Assembly: GCF_001191005.1 (NCBI RefSeq)
Contig: NZ_CP012201.1
Location: 992,001 to 1,056,000, forward strand
Length of the DNA: 64,000 nt
From: Massilia sp. NR 4-1
GTDB taxonomy: Bacteria; Pseudomonadota; Gammaproteobacteria; Burkholderiales; Burkholderiaceae_D
Direction: 5' to 3'
The position numbers and the translations under genes are program-made. Under the pieces are notes generated by a model, which saw nothing but the letters and a program-made list of their open reading frames with translations, ran no database searches and had not been told where the DNA came from. Each line of letters opens with the position of its first letter. Positions within the stretch are counted from its first letter, which is position 1. Positions 58,664-64,000 of the stretch are shown here, piece by piece.

Positions 58664-59797
58664 ATGATGCGGATTAGCGAGAAACACATTAAGGCGCTGA
58701 GGCGCGCCGAGAGCGTCGACCAGGTGCAGAGCGCCCTGGCCAGCGCCATCCAGCTGGAACTGGCCACCATTCCGGTGTATCTGACCGGCCTGTTCTCGCT
58801 CAAGCAGAACGCCAACCGGCAAGCCGCCGCCCTGGTGCAGTCGGTGGTGGTGGAAGAAATGCTGCATATGACCCTGGTCTGCAATACCCTGATCGCCATC
58901 GGCGGCCGCCCGGAAATCACGGCGGCGGGCCAGGGCCTGTACTATCCGGGGCCGCTGCCGCTGAATATCAACGATGGCCTGCAGGTGTCGCTCAAGGCCC
59001 TGACGCCGGAGCAGACCGAGTCGGTCTTCATGGCCATCGAGAAGCCTGACTATGATGGCGTGCTGCCGGGCGAGGATGTGGAAGCGGCGCCGGCCAGCAT
59101 CCCCGGCGAATATGCCTCGATCGGCGACTTTTATAAGGCCATCGCTGAGGCGCTGGCCCGGCTGGTGGAGAGCGGCGAACCGGTGTTCGCGGAACCGAAG
59201 CTGGACGAGCAGGTCGACGTCAGCCGCTGGTTCCCGCCGATCACCCGGCTCGTGCGCAGCGAGAGCTATGACGGCAAGGTGAGCGACTTGGCCTCGGCCG
59301 AAGCGGCCCTCGGCGTGATCGTGGTGCAGGGCGAGGGCGCCCAGGAAGGTGACGGTTTCACTCCCATCGACAGCACCGATGGGGCCTATGCCCACTACTT
59401 CAAATTCGGCGAAATTTTCCACGGCAAGCGCCTGATCGAGAATCCGTCCGCGCCGTCCGGCTGGTCGTACGCGGGCGAGCCGGTGCCGCTCGATGAAGAC
59501 ATGGTGTTCGATCTGCTGCCGAATGCCGCCCTGAGCGACTACCAGAGCGGCACCGCTGCCTTCTTCGCCGCCCAGCAGTTCTACGGCAGTTATATGCGGC
59601 TGCTGGGCGCCCTGGATACCGTCTTCCATGGCGAGCCGGAAAAGCTCAACGATGCGCTTGGCCTGATGTACGAAATGAAGCTGGTGGCGCAGCAGGTGAC
59701 GCGCAATCCGGCCGGTGCGGCGCATCCCAACCGCATCGCGGCGCCGCCCTTCATGCTGTCGCACGTCCAGCCCAAGATCGGGCAGGAGTTCAATTGA
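58664..59797 (+). CDS. Ferritin-like protein related to the VioB C-terminal half, copy 2
   Basis: This 377-residue paralogue of the gene at 55656 has the same ligand spacing: Glu32 (AIQLELATIPVYL), Glu65 and His68 (VEEMLHMT) and FKFGEIFHGKRL near 245. It is 34 residues longer, with an acidic insert (YDGVLPGEDVEAAPASIPGEY) and a C-terminal extension. The start ATG follows AGAGGAAA. Its TGA overlaps the TTG start of eboD. Confidence 0.85.
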   Translation: MMRISEKHIKALRRAESVDQVQSALASAIQLELATIPVYLTGLFSLKQNANRQAAALVQSVVVEEMLHMTLVCNTLIAIGGRPEITAAGQGLYYPGPLPLNINDGLQVSLKALTPEQTESVFMAIEKPDYDGVLPGEDVEAAPASIPGEYASIGDFYKAIAEALARLVESGEPVFAEPKLDEQVDVSRWFPPITRLVRSESYDGKVSDLASAEAALGVIVVQGEGAQEGDGFTPIDSTDGAYAHYFKFGEIFHGKRLIENPSAPSGWSYAGEPVPLDEDMVFDLLPNAALSDYQSGTAAFFAAQQFYGSYMRLLGALDTVFHGEPEKLNDALGLMYEMKLVAQQVTRNPAGAAHPNRIAAPPFMLSHVQPKIGQEFN

Positions 59798-60996
59798 AGG
59801 CGGCGGACGCCGCCGATGGGGAGGAATGGCAGCAGCACGGCTTCAGCGTTGAATACGTGCTGCCGCTGATCTTCACGCGCGATGCCTTCGACCCCGCCAA
59901 TCCGAACCTGAGGCGTCTGCTGGCCCTGCGTGAGCCGCAGCGGCGGCACCGCATGGCGGTGTTTGCCGATGCCGGGCTGCTGCGGGCGCAGCCCGCGCTG
60001 CCGGCGCGCATCGCGGCATATGCGGCGGCCCATGCCGACGGCATCGAGCTGGCGGGCGAGGTGGTGAGCGTGCCTGGCGGCGAGGCCTGCAAGAACGATC
60101 CGCACCTGCTGGAAAGCCTGCTGGCGGCGCTGGCGGCACGCCGCATCGACCGCCATTCCTATGCCGTGGCCATCGGCGGCGGCGCGGTGCTCGACGCGGT
60201 GGGTTATGCCGCCGCCATTTTTCACCGGGGCGTGCGCCATATCCGCTTTCCCAGCACGGTGCTGGCCCAGGGCGACAGCGGGGTCGGCGTGAAGAATGCG
60301 CTGAACTGGCAGGGACAGAAGAATCTGGTCGGCACTTTCAGCCCGCCCTGGGGCGTGATCAACGACGCCGCCTTCATCGATCTGCTGCCCTTGCGCGAAA
60401 AGCGCGCCGGCCTGGCCGAAGCGGTCAAGGTGGCGCTGATACGCGACCGCGATTTCTTTTACGATATCGAGGAGGACGCTGCGGCGTTGGCGGCCGGCGA
60501 TGCCGCGCCGCTGACGGCCCTGATCCGCCGCAGCGCCGAACTGCATATGCGCCAGATCAGCCGGGGCGGCGATCCCTTCGAGCGCGGCTCGGCGCGGCCG
60601 TTGGATTTCGGCCACTGGGCGGCGCACAAGCTGGAGCGGCTGAGCGGGCATGCGCTGTCGCATGGCGAAGCGGTCGCCATCGGCATCGCGCTCGACGCGC
60701 GCTACTCGGTGCTGGCCGGTCTGCTGGCGCCGGGCGCGGAGCTGCGCATCCACCGCCTGCTGGCGCGGCTGGGCTTTCGTCTGTGGCATCCGCTGCTGCT
60801 GGCGCGCACGGCGCAGGGCGGCCTGGCCGTGCTGGCGGGGCTGGATGAGTTCCGCGAGCATCTGGGCGGGGAACTCAGCGTCACGCTGCTGGCGGCCATC
60901 GGTGTAGGGGTGGAGGCGCATGCCATGGACCCGCGCCTGGTGCTGTCCGCCGCCGCCTGGCTGCAGGAACAAGAAGGAGGGCTGGCATGCGCATGA
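59794..60996 (+). CDS. eboD: EboD: 3-dehydroquinate synthase-like enzyme
   Basis: This 400-residue protein belongs to the sugar phosphate cyclase/3-dehydroquinate synthase family in its EboD form. The motifs are AIGGGAVLDAVGYAAAIFHRGVRHIRFPSTVLAQGDSGVGVKNALN (NAD and substrate binding), KNLVGTFSPP and AEAVKVALI; the zinc ligands should include His in GHALSHGEAVAIGI and FGHWAAHKLE. The start is TTG at 59794, placed by AGGAG six bases upstream and overlapping the previous stop; no ATG occurs near. The product made in ebo systems is not established. Confidence 0.9.
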   Translation: MKAADAADGEEWQQHGFSVEYVLPLIFTRDAFDPANPNLRRLLALREPQRRHRMAVFADAGLLRAQPALPARIAAYAAAHADGIELAGEVVSVPGGEACKNDPHLLESLLAALAARRIDRHSYAVAIGGGAVLDAVGYAAAIFHRGVRHIRFPSTVLAQGDSGVGVKNALNWQGQKNLVGTFSPPWGVINDAAFIDLLPLREKRAGLAEAVKVALIRDRDFFYDIEEDAAALAAGDAAPLTALIRRSAELHMRQISRGGDPFERGSARPLDFGHWAAHKLERLSGHALSHGEAVAIGIALDARYSVLAGLLAPGAELRIHRLLARLGFRLWHPLLLARTAQGGLAVLAGLDEFREHLGGELSVTLLAAIGVGVEAHAMDPRLVLSAAAWLQEQEGGLACA

Positions 60997-62201
60997 GCGT
61001 GGGTTCGGGACTGACGACGCTGTGCTATTGCAGCAATATCCATGCGGGCGAAAGCTGGCAGGAGGTGAGCGACAGCCTGGAGGAATACATTCCGGCGGTG
61101 CGCGCCGGACTGGAGGAAGGTGCGCTGCTGGCGCCCGGCCAGGCTTTCGGTGTCGGTCTGCGTCTGTCGGCCCAGGCCGTGGCCACGCTGGATACGGAAG
61201 CGGCGTTGTCCGCTTTCCAATCGCAATTGGACCGGCTGCACGCCTATGTCTCCACCATCAATGCTTTCCCCTACGGCCAATTCCACGGCACCCGCGTCAA
61301 AGAGAAGGTCTATCTGCCCGATTGGCGCAGCGCGGAGCGCCTGGACTATACGGCCAGCGCGGCGCGCATTCTGGCGCGGCTGCTGGCGCCTGGCGAAGCG
61401 GGCAGCATTTCCACCGTCCCCGGAGGCTGGCGACATGGCCTGGATGCGGACGGTATCGGCCTGATGGCGCGCCAGCTGCAGCAGGCTGTCGTCATGCTGC
61501 GCGATCTGGAAGCGTCGGCCGGCCGCTGCGTGGTCCTGGCGCTGGAGCCGGAACCGGCCTGTCTGCTGGAGAACACCGATGATGTGCTGGACTTCTTCCA
61601 GCGCCATCTGTTGAATGCGCAAGCCTGCACCCGGCTGGCCGGCCTGGCCGGCGTGAGCATGGCGCAGGCCGAGGCGCTGACCCGCCGCCATCTCGGCATC
61701 TGCTACGACGTCTGCCATGCGGCGGTCGGTTTCGAGGAGCCCGCCGCCGCCCTGGCACGGCTGGCGGAAGCCGGCATCGCCGTGCCCAAGCTGCAGCTCT
61801 CCAGCGCCTTGCGCATTCCCGCCATGCGGGCCGACCTGTTGCCTGAGCTGGCGGCACTGGAGCAAGGCGTCTACCTGCACCAGGTGGTGGTGCAAGGCCA
61901 GGGCCGGCAGCACTACGGCGACCTGCCCGAAGCGTTGGCGGCCTTTGCGCGCGGAGCGGCGCGGGGCGAATGGCGCATCCATTGTCATGTGCCGGTGTTC
62001 CTGGCCGCCGGCGGCGTTTTCGCATCCACCCAGGCACAGCTGCGGGCGGCGCTGGCGGCCTTGCCCGCCATGGCGCGTCTGCCGCTGCTGGAAGTGGAAA
62101 CCTATACCTGGGATGTTCTGCCGTCGGCCTTCCGCCCTGTGTCCAAGGCGGCGGCGATCGCCGGCGAGCTGGCTTTCATTATCGAGGAATTGCGAGCATG
62201 A
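60987..62201 (+). CDS. eboE: EboE: TIM-barrel metabolite traffic protein
   Basis: This 404-residue sugar phosphate isomerase-like TIM-barrel protein is of the EboE type. It opens LTTLCYCSNIHAGESWQEV, has VLALEPEPACLLENTDD and LGICYDVCHAAVGFEEP as barrel-end metal-site motifs, and ends LLEVETYTWDVLPSAFRP, a signature of EboE. It overlaps eboD by 10 bases and its TGA overlaps the eboC ATG. Its reaction is unknown. Confidence 0.9.
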   Translation: MRMSVGSGLTTLCYCSNIHAGESWQEVSDSLEEYIPAVRAGLEEGALLAPGQAFGVGLRLSAQAVATLDTEAALSAFQSQLDRLHAYVSTINAFPYGQFHGTRVKEKVYLPDWRSAERLDYTASAARILARLLAPGEAGSISTVPGGWRHGLDADGIGLMARQLQQAVVMLRDLEASAGRCVVLALEPEPACLLENTDDVLDFFQRHLLNAQACTRLAGLAGVSMAQAEALTRRHLGICYDVCHAAVGFEEPAAALARLAEAGIAVPKLQLSSALRIPAMRADLLPELAALEQGVYLHQVVVQGQGRQHYGDLPEALAAFARGAARGEWRIHCHVPVFLAAGGVFASTQAQLRAALAALPAMARLPLLEVETYTWDVLPSAFRPVSKAAAIAGELAFIIEELRA

Positions 62202-63112
62202 GTACCCTGATCCGTAAAACGCCGGCCCTGGGCGTCTATCTGCGCCTGGGACGGGTCTCGAATCTGCCCACGGTCTGGACCAATGTGCTGGCCGGAACGG
62301 TGCTGGGCGGCGGCAGCGCGGCGGCCTTCCAGCCGCGCACGGCGCTGGTGATGGCCGCCATCTCGGCCTTTTACCTGGCCGGCATGTATTTGAACGATGC
62401 CTTCGACCGCGCCATCGACGCGCGCGAACGCCCCAGCAGGCCGATCCCGGCGGGCGAGATCAGCGCCGCTGCGGTGTTCTGCACGGGTTTTGCGCTGCTG
62501 GCATTGGGCTTGTTCGGCCTGGCCCTGTGCGGTGCCGCGCCGGTGCTGAGTGGCTGCGCGCTGGCGGCCTGCATCCTGCTGTACGACGTTTGGCACAAGG
62601 GCAATCCGGCCAGCCCTCTGGTCATGGGCGTGTGCCGCGCCCTGGTGTATTTGGCAGCCGGGGCGGCGGCGGCCGCGCCGCAAGAGTTGCCTGGTGCGGC
62701 GCTGGCGGCGGCCGGCATGGCCGTGCTGGCCCATGTGGCGGGCCTGACCTATGCCGCCAAACAGGAAAGCCTGGACCGGCTGGAGCGGCTTTGGCCGCTG
62801 GCCGTGCTGGCCATTGCGCCGCTGGCGTATGCACCGGCCGCGCTGGACATGTTGGCGCAGCCCGGCAGTGCGGGGATGGCCGCCGCAATGCTATTGGCCT
62901 TGCTAGCGGCCGATGTGCTGGCCGTGCGCCTGCTGCACCGCCGTGCCGCGCGCGGCGATGTGGGGCGGGCGGTGGCGCAGTTGATTGCCGCCATTTCCCT
63001 GCTCGATGGCCTGATCCTGGCGGTAGCCGGCGCGCCTTTGCCGCTGTTGGCGGCCTGCGTGGCGGCGTATGGCGCGACCCGCCTGCTGCAGCGCGTGATT
63101 CCGGGTACATGA
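62198..63112 (+). CDS. eboC: EboC: UbiA-family prenyltransferase
   Basis: This 304-residue membrane protein has about eight or nine hydrophobic segments and the first Asp-rich motif NDAFDRAIDARERPSRPIPAG. The second motif is weak (YAAKQESLDRLERLW), as in other EboC proteins. UbiA enzymes attach prenyl chains to aromatic or similar acceptors within the membrane. In ebo clusters the acceptor is not known; a lipid-anchored carrier made from the EboD product is one idea. Confidence 0.9.
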   Translation: MSTLIRKTPALGVYLRLGRVSNLPTVWTNVLAGTVLGGGSAAAFQPRTALVMAAISAFYLAGMYLNDAFDRAIDARERPSRPIPAGEISAAAVFCTGFALLALGLFGLALCGAAPVLSGCALAACILLYDVWHKGNPASPLVMGVCRALVYLAAGAAAAAPQELPGAALAAAGMAVLAHVAGLTYAAKQESLDRLERLWPLAVLAIAPLAYAPAALDMLAQPGSAGMAAAMLLALLAADVLAVRLLHRRAARGDVGRAVAQLIAAISLLDGLILAVAGAPLPLLAACVAAYGATRLLQRVIPGT

Positions 63113-63122
63113 GGAGGACACC

Positions 63123-64000
63123 ATGAATACCGTGACCGATTCCGGGCAGCGCAGCGGCGCCGCCATCGTCATGCTCGACGGCTGGCTGCGCGCGCGTCTG
63201 CCCGGCGAAGCGCTGGCCTGGTTCGGCGGCCAGCTGGAAGCACTGATGGGCCAGGATGGCGCGGCTGTTCTGGCGCGCGCCCTGGGCCAGGCGCCGCGCC
63301 GGCTGGGCCGCGACGCGCTGCGGCTGGACGCGGTGGAACTGGCCCAGGCGGGCCGCCTGCGCCCCGGCCTGGAGCCAGGCGACTGGCGTATCGACCAGGC
63401 CGCGCGCATCGCCTTCGTCCTGGCGGCGTACGGCGGCCAGGAGGTGCTCTTCGCGCAGCGCCTGGACGCGTTGGCCGATACGGCGGAAATCAATGAAGCC
63501 ATCGCACTGTATCGCGGCTTTCCCCTGTATCCGGCGGCCGAGGCCATCGAGCACCGGGCGCGCGAGGCGGTGCGCTCCAGCATGCGCCCCGTGTACGAAG
63601 CCATCGCCCACCGCAATCCTTACCCGGTGGAGCGCTTCGATGAGGGGGCCTGGAACCAGATGGTGGTGAAGAGCTTTTTTCTCGACAGCCCGCTGTGGCC
63701 GGTGCAAGGACTGGAGCAGCGCGCCAATCCGGCGCTGGCGCAGATGCTGCTCGACCTGGCGCATGAGCGCTGGGCGGCAGGACGGTCAGTCAGTCCCGAG
63801 CTGTGGCGCTGCGTCGCGCCGCATGCCGATGGCAGGGGCCATGCCGCCATGCTGCGCGTACTGGAAAGCGGCAATGAAATAGAACGCCTGGCCGTGGCAC
63901 TGAGCCTGCGCGCGGCCGGCGGCGCCGACGCCGGCCTGCTGCTCGCCGAATGCCGGCGCCAGGGACTGGAGGAGCGCGCGGCGCAACTGTCCTGGTCCGA
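63123..64000 (+). CDS. eboA: EboA-family protein, truncated by the window end
   Basis: Ribosome site AGGAGG precedes the ATG. The 292 codons present include the conserved EboA blocks EAIAHRNPYPVERFDEGAWNQMVVKSFF, SPLWPVQGLEQRANPALAQMLLDLAHERWAAGR and SPELWRCVAPH. It is helical, without a signal peptide or membrane segment. The gene order eboD-E-C-A suggests that eboB (a TatD-like hydrolase) may follow outside the window. Confidence 0.88.
   Translation, partial: MNTVTDSGQRSGAAIVMLDGWLRARLPGEALAWFGGQLEALMGQDGAAVLARALGQAPRRLGRDALRLDAVELAQAGRLRPGLEPGDWRIDQAARIAFVLAAYGGQEVLFAQRLDALADTAEINEAIALYRGFPLYPAAEAIEHRAREAVRSSMRPVYEAIAHRNPYPVERFDEGAWNQMVVKSFFLDSPLWPVQGLEQRANPALAQMLLDLAHERWAAGRSVSPELWRCVAPHADGRGHAAMLRVLESGNEIERLAVALSLRAAGGADAGLLLAECRRQGLEERAAQLSWS

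Noticed and set aside
53755..59797. A violacein or indolocarbazole pathway
   Set aside because: VioB-like proteins are present, but no VioA, VioC, VioD, VioE or RebO/RebP-like gene is in the window.

Overview
The window is about 65% GC, with tightly packed genes and many ATGA start/stop overlaps. It carries a bo3 quinol oxidase with an adjacent RegB/RegA pair, a PEP-CTERM protein and VioB-like proteins. Together these suggest a betaproteobacterium of the Oxalobacteraceae (Massilia/Duganella type). This is inferred from gene content only. No rRNA, tRNA, CRISPR array, prophage or insertion sequence was seen.

Region 1 (515-15720, minus strand) is one operon-like run of eight genes. In transcription order it encodes a small unknown protein, an Ala/Gln-rich repeat protein, a subtilisin-like protease, a type II thioesterase, an NRPS module (C-A-PCP, valine-like code), a PKS module (KS-AT-KR-ACP) and a second NRPS module. 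The second NRPS module is cut inside its adenylation domain by a TGA that overlaps a new ATG. It carries an embedded methyltransferase resembling guanidinoacetate methyltransferase. Collinearity predicts a valine-derived statine-like unit joined to a methylated residue. There is no terminal thioesterase domain.

Region 2 (15910-47158) is mostly housekeeping or ordinary accessory content. It holds a GNAT enzyme, an MFS transporter, cyoABCD-SURF1-regBA as one operon, a cupin, a large winged-helix/STAND ATPase, two small unknown proteins, an SGNH hydrolase, an Lnt-like acyltransferase with an extra C-terminal domain, a LysR regulator divergent from an Asp/Glu racemase, a chemoreceptor, a PEP-CTERM protein, a beta-lactamase-fold hydrolase, fdhD, a YdeP-type molybdoenzyme, a bestrophin-like protein and a MocR-type regulator.

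Region 3 (47159-64000) is the most unusual part. A 460-base AT-rich upstream region leads into a protein built from four LAPQGFFG glycine-rich repeats, then a small propeptide-like protein and a second subtilase whose C-terminal tail resembles the repeat protein. This is followed by an ebo locus: eboF on the minus strand, then on the plus strand a lipoprotein, two tandem pairs of split VioB-like proteins (RebD/VioB N-terminal-like plus ferritin-like), and eboD, eboE, eboC and eboA (eboA runs off the window). The ebo cluster is known from cyanobacteria, where it helps deliver a scytonemin precursor to the periplasm. Its fusion here with two split VioB-like pairs suggests an undescribed metabolite-handling or metabolite-making system. 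Regions 1 and 3 share the theme of a Gln-rich repeat protein paired with a leaderless subtilase.
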